Assembly: GCA_029298735.1 (NCBI GenBank)
Contig: JANSLP010000202.1
Coordinates: forward strand, 1-58,023
DNA: 58,023 nt
Direction of reading: 5' to 3'
Origin: Ophiostoma sp. CBS 140.51
Taxonomy: Eukaryota > Ascomycota > Sordariomycetes > Ophiostomatales > Ophiostomataceae
The stretch's first letter is position 1; each line of letters opens with the position of its first letter. The position numbers and the translations under genes are program-made. The notes under the pieces were generated by a model. That model was given only the letters and a program-made list of their open reading frames with translations. It ran no database searches and was not told the DNA's origin. Of the stretch, positions 10,888-21,800 are shown in pieces.

Positions 10888-13800
10888 CTAACCATTCCGC
10901 ATAATCGCGTCCATATCTGGCCAGTCGAGCATCCCCGCTGAAAACGCGCCGTCAATATCGCCGTCGACACTTCCGACACTCCCAGGGTGCATCCCCATCC
11001 CCATGCCCAAGAAGGTGTCCATGACCCACTGGTTCTCTTCAGGCTCACCGTCAAAGAGCGACATCAAGCTGGGCTGTGCCGCCATCAGTTGGCCCGGCAT
11101 GGGTGGAAAGCTGCCGTGGGCACCATGTGGCGCGTGGCCGTGACCATACCCTTGGTCGTACCCGTTGTGCATGTTGTTGTTGACACCCGCACCGGCAAAG
11201 TTTGGTTGTTGTGGAGACAGCGCCTGGGATGGCGACATGTTGAAGCGTTGCGTGTCGTCTACATGTAGAGACGACGGCAACGAAGCCAGTCTCCGCGTGG
11301 CCGATGGCGGTGCCTGTGACGGTGTATGTCCCGATGGATTGTGATAGGCTGCATGGGTGTGCACCGGAGTGTGTCTTGGTGCAGAGCGTGCATACTGCGA
11401 TGGCGAGGGGAACCCGGCACTGGTGGCACGAGGAGAGGCCATAACGTCCCGGCGAAGGTGAGTGGGATGGGTTGTTGTGTTGGGAGGATGTGTGTTGCTC
11501 ATTGCGGTGTCATCGCGTCCAGCCCTCCGCGAGCCCTCTTCAAAAGTGGCTACCACGCGCGAGAAGCGCTTCATGGTGCTGCACTTGTCGACACGCATCA
11601 AAACCTGACGTGTGCGAGCAATCAGGCGACGGAGTTCGGCACAATACGCGTTGTCTTCGCTAGACGCCTCCTCTCCGCTGCCACCATTCAACGACCGCAG
11701 AATCAAGACCATGGCTGCACAGTACGCATAAAAGACATCCATCGCCGAGATACCGTTGATCAAACCGAAAGAGTCGGCCAACAAGACGAGACGGCACAGC
11801 TGTACGGCATTCTGGACGCACAGTTCGGCTAGAGCAGGTGGTGCCGATGGTGGTTTTGAAGGACCATCTTGAGTGGACGGTGATGCACGAGCGGCCATGG
11901 AGTACAGCAGGGCCGAACGCGTCGACAAAACGGCGACATATCGATACTGCATGTGCAAGACCAGTGCAGCACGGAGTCGTGGCCTACTCTGCCATGCAAG
12001 CATGTTCTTCAAGTTGTCGAGATCCATCGATGTTGAGGAGGGAGTGGTGAAGAAATCGGAGCCGTTGTTGGTGGCCTCGGTAATCTGGGGGATGTTGAGG
12101 AAGCGGCAGTCCGAAACAGTTGTGCGCCAGTCGTCGAGGTGCTTCATGATTTCACGCGCACTATTTTCTTGGCGCATGAGACGATTGCCCGACGAACCGC
12201 CGCTGGGTCCTTGAAGACCGACCGTCTTGACGGCAGCCGAGACGCGGGCCTTTGCAAGGATGGTTTGCAGGCGGAGAAGAAGTCTCGACACCGCACCGTC
12301 GTCGTCATCGTCAGCGCTGCCACCACCATCGAGAATCTCGGCTCTTGGTGGCACAATCTCGACCTCGTTAGAGTCACTGGCAGACGAGAACGCCGATAAG
12401 CCGGAAGGCCGACCAAGAGACGATGCCAAAAACTGTTCGAGACCAAAGAGTGTGCAAAACACACGACGGCGGACCTCCCGCTCGACAGGCCGCAATTGCT
12501 CGGCACCGACGGTGCAGCGGTGCAAACCCATGGCGAAGGCAGCACGAGTGGCTGTTCCGACCAAGTTCCATGCAGCATTTCGCTCATTGTGGTTATGAAG
12601 ATACAAGGCCAACAGAAGTAAGGCGCGGATGTTGGAAAGTGTGCATCGGGAGATCAAGTGGGGAAGAAGGCGGATGCGGGTGAGAGAGACACAATGCTTG
12701 CGGAGGGCAGCAAGATCGACATCGTCATGGGGAACAGAGGATGCAACAGTAGAGGGTGTGGCAGTCGACTGGGGTCTGTGATGACTCGACGTAGTCGGTG
12801 CCACGTTCGAAATCGCCGGCGACACCAAAGAAGCAAAAGCAATAATCATGTGCAGACAGCCGAGCCAACCCGGATCGACCGTCGGTGCATCCGCTTGATT
12901 CCGTGGGTGGTAGTACGACTCTCGGTTCTTGGGGATATACCGCTCATACTCCTCCTCAAAGGTGCCACGATGGAAGAGGGGAAAGTCAGGGTGGACGTGC
13001 TTAAAGTACACACGGATCAAGGCGTCGAGCACATGTCGTGGTGGAAGCTGGGCCACAATACCGTCGACATCTTCAGGCTGGATGGTGACATATTCGCGGG
13101 CCAAGGCTGAGCTAATGGACATGGGCGATGGTCTTTCATCCATCAGAGGTGTGTGGTGGTGTGCAACAGGAGCCGAGTCACCCTCTTGAGAGTTGTCCGC
13201 CTCGAGAGCTTGCGCGGCATCTTCTTCGGTGAAGGTGGTTGTCAAGCGCTGTGAGGCACGGACCGGGCCGGTATAGCCGCTTCCGTGGTACGTATTGTTC
13301 CTTGACAAGTTGTCATGCTGTGAGAGCAACAGAAGTCTTCTCAGCTGACCAAGGAACTGCAGACTGCCCGACGACCCGATAAAGTGTTCTTGGCCCGTGG
13401 TGTCCCGCACCAGACCAATGGCTTCATTTGACTCAGTCGACTCGTCTTGTGGATTCGACGAAGTTGTGCCATCGGTAGTTCCGGTATGGTTGGTCGGACC
13501 AGTGTTGTTGGTGTTGACGGTATCGGCCGACTCAGGCTCCGTGTTGAGTGGCCGAGTGTCGACGCTGCCCGGATCAGACTGGGTAGGAGGACCAGCTATC
13601 GACAACGTGCGACCACCGCGTTCACTTCCATCAACAGCTGTGGTTTGGTCTGAGGTCACCGACTTGGACGGTGTATTGACGAGGTCTTCAAGTGACATCT
13701 TGGCCCTAGAATCACCCTGCAGGTCCGGCATGGTGATTCCCAACCGGTCGCCCAGCCGGAGCAGCTCCGGTACTGTGGCGATGGGATCATCTGGAAACGC

Positions 13801-14194
13801 GCCACGGACAATGGCCTCAAGGCACTTGAAGCGATCACTCAAGTCTTCGACAGAGCCATAGAAGCGGGCTTTCCGGGGGAGAGTGTACGAACAGGAAACG
13901 CCCTGGCTGTGGCACATGAGACAGCCATCGCCGGCGGGTTGTGGTACGCATTTGCAGCGACGTTTACGACAAAAGTCGCCTTTGGATATCAATGTCAGCA
14001 GGCTTCATCACGAAGTAAACATAAAGTCAAGAGCTCAAAGTTAACACGGAGGGTGGATGACATAAGCACGGTTGGCTTCACTTACAACTTTGGACGGACC
14101 GCTTCCGCGAAGTGTCAGCAACGCGCCTCAGCCGCCGTTTGGATGCTGCCGCGGCAGCAGTGGCGGCAGCCTGCCCTGCAGGATCTGACATCAT
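10888..14194 (-). CDS. Zn2Cys6 transcription factor (fungal_trans type), large
   Basis: Two exons, complement(10888-13979, 14086-14194), 1066 residues. The 106-nt intron (GTAAGT, AAG acceptor) splits the first zinc-ligand codon as T|GC. Joining gives the binuclear cluster SCDFCRKRRCKC...GCLMC...SCSY with spacing C-x2-C-x6-C-x8-C-x2-C-x6-C. A basic stretch (SKRRLRR) precedes it and a short helical linker follows. Residues about 330-800 look like the fungal-specific transcription factor domain (LDALIRVYFKHVHPDFPLFHRGTF start). The C-terminal third is Gln/Ser/Pro/His-rich and ends in an acidic-hydrophobic segment that could activate. The start was chosen at the MMSDPAG methionine pair; an ATG 32 codons upstream is less likely. 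Its position inside the aromatic block makes it the best local regulator candidate. Confidence 0.88.
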
Positions 14195-15445
14195 CTTGGA
14201 GATATGGAGAATGGAGAAAACAAATGATGGAGAAGGGGGAGAAAAAGGACGGAAGAGTGTCAACGAAAGGAGATCAAAGTTCGGTGCCAACGATGCTTGA
14301 ACTTGGGGTCGTTTTCTTTTTCTTCTTTTTCAATTTTGGTCTGTTACAGCTTCTCCTCCCTCCGGCTTCCGGGGAGGGCCCGACAGACTAGGTGGCTCTG
14401 AAGGCAGTGGAGGGGCACGCGGGTCATCTAGGAACCACTTTTCTTCATGTAAGTGCCGGTCTGATATCGATGTCTGGCATCTGATGGACTGCAAGGCTTC
14501 AAGGTTCTGGAGCGAGGTGGTAGTCTCGATCTCTAGTGAAGACCAAGACGCAAACCCGGTGAACAAAGACCGGCCAGTGAGACTCAGTGGCTCAAAAATG
14601 GGGAGGTCCACGCCAAGTCCACGTTGCGATCGATGCTCCAGGCACGGTTGAGCTCTGTCCAGATCCACTGCGGCGTTTGTCAGATGAGTGAAATTGAAAA
14701 TCAATAAAAGAGAACGGCCGGAAATTACTAACAAAAATAATAGTGGAAAAAAGGGTCGTCAAACCCGTGTTAGTCGAATGCTCGCATTCGTGTCGACGAG
14801 TGTCGTCTCGCTGCCTGTTTCTGTTGTCTGTTTTCTTGAAGGTGGTCGTCCTCCAGGAATTCTGTCTCCAGAGCTCCGTACGGAGTGTTGGGAGCGACAG
14901 AAAAAGTGACGAGGGATGGCCAGAGTTAAATACGGAGCCAGAGAGCCGAGGGTGGGGGAGGCTGTCAGTTTTCCGTCAGTCTTTCTTTCTTTCGTGTTAT
15001 TCCCCATATCGCTAGTTCCCTGGCCTTGCTCCAACGCCTCTAGTCCAACTTGGGTTGTCGCATCGCCGCCGTCTAGCCTTTTTACCTTTCGCCGCCATTA
15101 TTTGTGTGTACTTTCACGCTTTCTTTTTGGGAAATATTTTTTGTCAGCAGGGAGTCCGGTTCTCGTTTCCCCACAAGAATGCAGTCGGGAATAACGAGAC
15201 GACTCAGTCACGTGGAAAGAAGCTATCCGACGTCAGAAGCAATGGAGGGGGGCGAGTCTGTCGTCGTGAGGGAGCTTCTGGTGGGAGCTCGAGACGCTCT
15301 CGTCCCTGGCTAATTTGCTGACTTCTGCAATCGCATCGAAAGTCAGCACTGCAAGTCGAGCTTCACACTATGAATTAAGCAACCTCACAACATCACAATC
15401 GACTAAACCACAACTCCCTCGATTGCCACCACCACCACAACCAAC
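14195..15445. other. Divergent promoter region between regulator and enol-lactonase-like gene
   Basis: 1.25 kb between divergent starts at 14194 (minus) and 15446 (plus). Short frames on both strands lack protein-like composition. The last 80 bases before 15446 are a CA-rich leader typical of fungal genes. No repeat or RNA gene was recognised. Confidence 0.55.
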
Positions 15446-16306
15446 ATGTCCTCGTTCGCTCTTCCTTGCGGCCGCCGCATGGCCTATGCGCTGTCGCAGC
15501 CGACGACGACCAAGCCGGTGGTTCTGCTGTCCAACTCGCTGTGCGAGGACTACACATCGTGGGGCCGTGTCGTGCCCGTGATCGAGAACCTGGGTTTCCG
15601 CACGCTGCGCTACGACCAGCCCGGCCACGGCCAGTCGCCTGCCCCCGCTGCCGAGGATATCAAGAAGACGACTTTTGAGTCGCTCGCCGACGACGTTGCC
15701 CAGCTGCTGAAGCACCTCGACATTTCTTGTCTGCATGCCTGGGTTGGTGTCTCCATGGGTGGCATCAAGGGCATCTACTTTGCCGCCCGTCACCCGGGCA
15801 TTATCCAGAAGCTGGTCGTGGCCGACGCCATTGCTGCCTCCCCGACCGTCGCCGGCGCACCGATGGATGTCTTTGCCAACCGTGTCGCTGCCGCCAAGAC
15901 GGCCGGCAACATGACAACGGATCTCGACAATGTGGGAAAGCGCTGGTTCGGCGAGGCCTGGCTGGCGGCCAACCCGGACGAGGCCAAGCGGATGCGTGCG
16001 TCGATGGACACGACCACCCTCGAGGGTCTGGAGGCGTGCTGTGCAGCACTGAGCAGCCCGACGTTCGACCTGCGTCCTCTGTATCCGTCTGTGGGCAAGG
16101 GCGCCGACGAGGCCCTCATTATTGCTGGCGAGAAGGATGCCGATCTGCCCGTCAAGATGCAGGACATGCGCGCTGCAGTTGAGGAGAGTCTGGTGGCCAA
16201 CGGCAAGACGACGCCCGTGACGTTGTCCATTGTGCCAAATGCCGGCCATGTGCCGTATGTCGATGGCTTTGACCAGTTCTGCCAGATCCTGACCAAGTTT
16301 TTGTAA
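15446..16306 (+). CDS. Alpha/beta hydrolase, 3-oxoadipate enol-lactonase-like
   Basis: A single exon of 286 residues from an ATG in context CAACATGTCC. The nucleophile elbow is GVSMGG (S103). The oxyanion region is LLSNSLCED. An acid in GEKDAD and the final His in NAGHVPYVD complete the triad. The layout and the LSNSL...WD/RVVP...RYDQPGHG pattern resemble PcaD-type 3-oxoadipate enol-lactonases, which hydrolyse the lactone to 3-oxoadipate late in the beta-ketoadipate route. Length is close to the family norm (about 260-270). The salicylate hydroxylase-type gene 950 bases downstream on the same strand would produce catechol, which feeds the same route, so the neighbourhood supports the call. 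A generic esterase remains possible. Confidence 0.82.
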   Translation: MSSFALPCGRRMAYALSQPTTTKPVVLLSNSLCEDYTSWGRVVPVIENLGFRTLRYDQPGHGQSPAPAAEDIKKTTFESLADDVAQLLKHLDISCLHAWVGVSMGGIKGIYFAARHPGIIQKLVVADAIAASPTVAGAPMDVFANRVAAAKTAGNMTTDLDNVGKRWFGEAWLAANPDEAKRMRASMDTTTLEGLEACCAALSSPTFDLRPLYPSVGKGADEALIIAGEKDADLPVKMQDMRAAVEESLVANGKTTPVTLSIVPNAGHVPYVDGFDQFCQILTKFL

Positions 16307-17253
16307 CGAAAACGGCGGCAGGGAAACATCACAGAGCGGCCGATAGATACGATAGAGTCACATAGAACAATGTTATCATGATACTAACGATTGTCTTCCT
16401 CTGAGCTTTCAAGACCTTCATACTCATGCTACTCTGTCATCGGCCTGTTTACTCGATGTGAAGTGTCATTGATGCAGTTGATGTCCATTGCCACTGTCTG
16501 AGTGCAACCTACTGAACGCGCTGTAACCGCTGTAACAACGGACTACGACCACTGTAACCACAGCACTGAATGCGCTGTAACCACTGTAACCACCTACACG
16601 ACAATTCCCACCACCACCACATTCCATCGTCGAGAAGATCAACAAACGTCACTCACTCCATCTTCCCCAACATAGGAAGAAGCGTTCCGATTTTTGGCCG
16701 ATGGGTTCCCTCGATCGCCAGCTTTATGTCATTCTGTGCACATAATTTTGCCGCCTCCTCTTACCCCAGTGTCGTGTGGCGGGAATAGTTAGCTGGCCGT
16801 CGGGCATTTTAGCACTTTAGCTGGCGGCTGCCAGTTTCCGATGGAGACAAACAACCGGAGACAAGCACCCGCCGCCTACACTCAAGAACACAACGAACAC
16901 TACTAACACGGCGGGCAGTGGCCAGCGGTCGTCAGCACAGTGTTCTGGGACGACAACCGGCAGTCGCGAGCAAAGAGCGAGGCGAAGAGACCCTGATTGT
17001 GTGTGGACTGTGGACTCTGAACTAGAGACTATCCTATCTTCCTTCCGCGGGTTGTTTGTTTGATCATCTGTGTTTCTTGTTCCCATTTCTTCTTATTTCC
17101 CCTCGTCTGCATCGTCGTATATATCTTGGCTTCAGCTTCTTGTTTATTCCCACCATCTCATTCGTCGCTCATCTCACTCTCAACATCACCTCTTCAACAC
17201 TTTCACAACCACCTCAACTTCTCTACCTCACCTCCTCACACACAACCCTCACA
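16307..17253 (+). other. Intergenic and promoter region of the salicylate hydroxylase-type gene
   Basis: 950 bases between two same-strand genes. It contains the CTGTAAC repeat block at 16511-16590. From about 17060 to the ATG at 17254 it is pyrimidine-rich (CT/CA tract), fitting a 5' leader. An in-frame upstream ATG at 17056 would add a 66-residue hydrophobic leader that no flavin monooxygenase of this class needs, so it is treated as untranslated. Confidence 0.6.
16511..16590. repeat. Imperfect direct repeat with five CTGTAAC heptamers
   Basis: Two 26-bp copies at 16511-16536 and 16565-16590 differ at two positions. CTGTAAC occurs at 16521, 16530, 16552, 16575 and 16584, spaced 9, 22, 23 and 9 bases. 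It lies about 660-740 bases upstream of the FAD monooxygenase ATG and about 200 bases after the hydrolase stop. A cluster of regulator-binding sites is possible. Confidence 0.6.
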
Positions 17254-18534
17254 ATGCCTCAAGCATCTCGCTCTCTGAACGTGGTCGTCGTCGGCGCAGG
17301 CCTTGGCGGCCTGGCTGCCGGCCTCGCCCTCCAGACCGATGGCCACAAGGTTACCATCCTCGACGCTGCTCCCGAGTTCGCCGAGGCTGGCGCCGGTATC
17401 CGTATCCCGCCCAACTCGTCGCGCCTGCTGATGCGCTGGGGCGTCGACCTGCAGCGCATGAAGAAGTCTACCTCCAACCGCTACCACTTTATCCGCTGGA
17501 AGGACGGCAAGACCATCTTCGACCTGCCCTTTGACAACAACGTCGAGACCCACGGCTCGCCCTACTGGCTCGTCCACCGTGCCGATCTGCACGCCGCTCT
17601 CCTCGACGCCGCCCACAAGGCCGGTGTCCAAATTCTCACCAACAAGCGCGTCGAGTCCTACGACATGGAGGCCCCCTCCGTCACTACTTCGGATGGCAAG
17701 GTTTATGGTGCTGACCTCGTTGTCGGCGCCGACGGCATCAAGTCCATCTGCCGTCCTCTGCTGACCGGCCAGGAGGACAAGCCCCGCGACACTGGTGACG
17801 TTGCCTACCGCATCCTGATCCCCGCCGAGAAGCTGCTGGCCGACCCTGAGCTGGCACCCCTCATCAAGGAGCCCTGCACCACGTCGTGGTGCGGTCCCGA
17901 TGCCCACTTGGTCGGCTACCCCATCCGCAACGAGGACACCTACAACATTGTCATGTGCGTTACCTCCTATAACGAGACCACCGATGAGGCCTGGGTCGTC
18001 CGCGGCGACAACTCGGAGCTCTGCAAGCGCTTCGCCAGCTGGGAACCCAAGGTCCAGAAGCTGTGCGCTCTCACCGGCGATTTCATGAAGTGGCGTCTGT
18101 GCGACCTGCCCAACCTGCCCCGCTGGGTCCACCCCTCCGGCAAGGTTGTTCTGCTGGGCGATTCGTGCCACCCTATGCTGCCCTACCTGGCCCAGGGTGC
18201 CGCCCAGGCTTTCGAGGACGCCGCCGTCCTGCGCCAGGTTCTGGCCCGCGATGTCGACATGAAGACGGCCCTCCAGCAGTACGAGGACATTCGCATGCCC
18301 CGTGCCACCCTTGTCCAGTCCAAGACCCGCGAGCACCAGCACATTCTGCACGTCGACGACGGCGATGAGCAGGCCACCCGTGACCAAGAGTTGGCTCTGG
18401 ATGCTGCCGAGAACCCCGTCTTCTGGGGCTTCACTGACCGCCGCAACTGGCTGTTTGGCCACGACGCCGAGGTCATTACCAAGGACGGCGACAACTGGCG
18501 GGAGGGCCAGACGAACGGTGTTGCTGCCCACTAA
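17254..18534 (+). CDS. FAD-dependent monooxygenase, salicylate 1-hydroxylase type
   Basis: 426 residues in one exon; the start at 17254 (context TCACAATGCC) puts the dinucleotide fold at the N-terminus. Flavoprotein hydroxylase fingerprints are in order: GxGxxG as VVVGAGLGGLAAG (residues 11-23), the acidic end of beta-2 (ILDAAPE), an Arg segment HRADLHAAL, the DG motif VVGADGIKS and the GD motif LLGDSCHPMLPYLAQGA. The highly conserved PPNSSRLL/GIRI segment and overall length match fungal salicylate hydroxylases, which decarboxylate and hydroxylate salicylate to catechol using NADH and FAD. The substrate is inferred: related enzymes act on 3-hydroxybenzoate, 6-hydroxynicotinate and others. It sits with ALDH, ADH, enol-lactonase-like and MFS genes, fitting a catabolic set. 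Confidence 0.88.
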   Translation: MPQASRSLNVVVVGAGLGGLAAGLALQTDGHKVTILDAAPEFAEAGAGIRIPPNSSRLLMRWGVDLQRMKKSTSNRYHFIRWKDGKTIFDLPFDNNVETHGSPYWLVHRADLHAALLDAAHKAGVQILTNKRVESYDMEAPSVTTSDGKVYGADLVVGADGIKSICRPLLTGQEDKPRDTGDVAYRILIPAEKLLADPELAPLIKEPCTTSWCGPDAHLVGYPIRNEDTYNIVMCVTSYNETTDEAWVVRGDNSELCKRFASWEPKVQKLCALTGDFMKWRLCDLPNLPRWVHPSGKVVLLGDSCHPMLPYLAQGAAQAFEDAAVLRQVLARDVDMKTALQQYEDIRMPRATLVQSKTREHQHILHVDDGDEQATRDQELALDAAENPVFWGFTDRRNWLFGHDAEVITKDGDNWREGQTNGVAAH

Positions 18535-18816
18535 GGGACAGTGCCTGTTTGTTTAAAATTTCTGTACATTTTTGTTTATTAGAATGGCGTTGCTAGATTA
18601 TATGAATATTATTGCATTTGAATAAAAATATATGAATATTATTAAAAGTTATTTCGAGAAGCTTCATGTGAAAACATAAAATACAAGCAAGAAAAGAAAT
18701 AAAATTTGTGAAAGAACAAAGAAGAGACAAAAAAAAGTTGAGAAAATACCGAGTGTGGAAGTAAAGCAAATGAGAACAATAATTCATACAAACAACATCA
18801 GCACATCAACTCGTGT

Positions 18817-21800
18817 TTACATGACGAAGAAAAAGGAAAAGAGAGTGGCCATGACGGCGAGAACATGGCCAGTCATGAACGACGTAGCACCAGCCGTGAC
18901 AATGTTGCTTGAAGTAGCGGGAGTCGAAGCAGACGAGGGAGAAGCAAGTGTGTTACCATTGCTTTCACTGGAAGAACCGGAACCGGAGTTGGAGCCGGAG
19001 CCGCCATTGCCACTGCTGGAAGACACACTCGGGACAGCAGCAACCGTCGTCTCACCAGATTGACCACCGACTGTAGTCATGGTCGTGGCTGCTACATGAG
19101 TAATCATGGGTGTCGCTGCGGCGGTGTTGACACTCGTCTCGACCGCTTTTGTGTCCACGTCTGTGTTGATGGTAGCAGTGAAAGCCTTCTTCGTCGAGAC
19201 CCGGATAATGGTGTCCACGCCGGAGAAGGGACGGTCCGAGCCGTACGGCAGAGACAGAGTGGATATGCTGTTGGAACCGTGTGAGGCAGTCTTCACAGAT
19301 GACGACGTAGCTTCAGTGGCCGTCACCGGGCAGATAGTCGTGCTAACGGCAACAATGACTGTCGTGACATACGTTGACCGCGAGTTGGCCGGGCAGTTGG
19401 TGACAGTGCTCGGACAAGCTGTGATGGTAGCAGTGCTGGTCGAGAAGACTGTAGACGTGGTGAATTCCGCAGAAGAGGAAGAGGCTGCCACAGACGAAGG
19501 GACGACAGAGAAGGCCGACGAGACAGGAATGGTAGCAGAGCTGGCAGACGATTGGCCAGCAGAGGAAGAGATGGAAGCAGACACAGAAACAGAGCCGGAG
19601 GCAGAGCTTGAGACTGCGGCCGAGGAGGACACAGCGGAAGAGACATCACTGGAGGAGACAGATGGTGAGGCAACATTAGAGCCGGTGGCTGAATGGAAGA
19701 CCGAGCTGGCAGCCGAGCTACCAGTAGAGGAGACGACAGATGAGACAGACTCCACAGAGGATGCCGACGACGATGCAGATGCAGACTGGACAACGGACGA
19801 CGCAGCTGATGAAGAGCCAGAGATAACTGATGAAGCAGTCGAAGAAGAGACAGCTGGTGAAGAAACAAATGAGGAAGAAGCAGAAGAAGAAGCGGCCGAG
19901 CTACCGGAAGACTGGGAAGTAGACTGGGAAGTAGACTGGGACGATGACAGGGAAGACGACGGAGAGGCAGATTCACTCTGAGACGTAGACTGAGGTGAAG
20001 ATACCGAAGCAGAGCTCGACGAAGCGACAGAGCTCTGAGAGATAGACGATGCAGACACAACGGATGAAGACAATGAGACAGTGGAAGACACCGACGACAC
20101 GGCCGACGATGACACCACTGCATCGACACACTGCTTGGTCAAGATCAGGGTGACACTCATGCAGCCGTCAAGGACAGAAGGACCACTCCGCATGAGACCT
20201 TGGCCCGTCTCGCAAATGTAGTTTGTGTGCTTGGCATCGCTGGAGCAGACAAGCTCACCCGCATCGTTTGCCACACAGTCGAGGAACGAGTAGGGCGAGA
20301 CGAGGCGGGTGGATGAGTACAAGTAGACTAGACTGTTGTTGTTGGTGTGGACGCCGGCATAGACCGTGGCACCTGCGCCGTTGACGACCTGGAGATGGCT
20401 GTTGTCGACATATTGCCAGCCACTCAGAGGAGTCTGGGAGCCAGAAGTTGTGTCGACAGCCAAGAAATCAGAGTACTGGTAGAGCGGGTAATCGGCCTCA
20501 GGCGTGGAATCAGTGGAAGCAACGCGGGCGATCAGAGAAATAGGGACGGCCGTGCCAGAGCAAGTGGGGAGAGAGGAGGTGGCAGAGGCAGACACGGAGG
20601 AGATAGTCGATGATGCCACAGCTGAGACCGACGACGACGGACAGCCAGCCTCCTGGACGACGTCGACAGTAATTCTCAACGCAGTGCAACCGTCGAGAAC
20701 AGTGGTGCCATGTCTCACGAGACCTGACGTGCTGTCACAGACATAAAAGTAGAGCTTGCTGCCAGAGATACAGTCAAGCGTTCCGTCATCATTGACAGAG
20801 CATTCCAGGTACGACCAAGGACTGGAGATGTACGACGCAGTGTACATGTAGACCAGGCTGTTGGTGTTGCTGTGGACCGAGGCAAAGACATCGGTAGGCG
20901 TGCCGTCTGCGCCACTGATAGAGGTCTCTAAGTGGAAAGTGCCGTTGCCGGTCGGGATCCATTGCCACTCAGTTAGCTCGGGTGACTGGTCGTCAGCTAG
21001 GTCGATGGCCAAGAAGTCTGAGTAGCGGTAGAACTGGTGGCCCGTCGTATCGTCGCCGACGTATGCAGTCAAGGAGACAGTCTGAGCAGTGGGACAGGCA
21101 GTGGCCGAGGCGATGGCAGAGGAAGAAGCGGTAGAGGAAGACGACACAGTCGAAGAAGCGACAACACTGCTGCTGCTCATAACCTCCGCCTCAATAACAC
21201 GGAACCACGGCGAGACCTTGTACTGCCAATCGTTCAGATCGTCGTAGTCACCAAACGTCCGCAGCGTACGAGCCAACAGCATGTACTCACCCGGCGCCAG
21301 AGCAGATCCGTTGGCCAAAACCCCCTGTGGCTGAGCATACATTCCTGATGAGAACCGAGGGTAGTCGTGATAGGGAAAGTCAACGACTTCGCCCGTCAGA
21401 GGGTTAGGCACCATACGCATGCTGCCGACCCAATTGTTCTCACCAGCCACTGGCGGGTAGACCCAGTCAGACGGAGTCCAGTCGCGCGTGACGTAGTCAA
21501 AGCTGATCTCGGACGTGGACCACAAAACGTTGAAGTAGGCCTGGGGAACGTCCGAGCCGTCGGCAAAGGTGTAGTTAGTGCCTTCCACCATTACGCCGGT
21601 GGTGCCGCTGAAGAACAGAGGGACACCGCGGGCCATCTCCCACATGTCGCTAGCATAGATGCTGCCCTTGATGCCTGTGAAGAGGGTGGTTAGAAAAGTA
21701 AGAAAAAAAAATCAAAAGAGAGCAAATCAAAAGGGGAAATATAGAAAACGACTCACCCATGTAAGCAGCAGACACAACCTCTCCGTTGGAGGCCGTCAGC

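Noticed and set aside
16321..16345. CGGCCGA-like sequence after the enol-lactonase-like gene
   Set aside because: It lies in the 3' region with only partial match and no GATA at the N5 spacing, so it was not counted with the right-hand promoter sites.
17056..17253. N-terminal extension of the FAD monooxygenase from an upstream ATG
   Set aside because: The hydrophobic, pyrimidine-encoded leader would displace the flavin fold from the N-terminus; the ATG at 17254 has better context.
17236..18531. 431-codon minus-strand frame opposite the FAD monooxygenase
   Set aside because: Antisense shadow of codon bias; the plus strand has the flavin motifs.
19106..19981. 291-codon acidic frame on the plus strand
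   Set aside because: It is the complement of the Ser-rich mucin stalk of the subtilase; Glu/Asp runs are the reverse reading of Ser codons.
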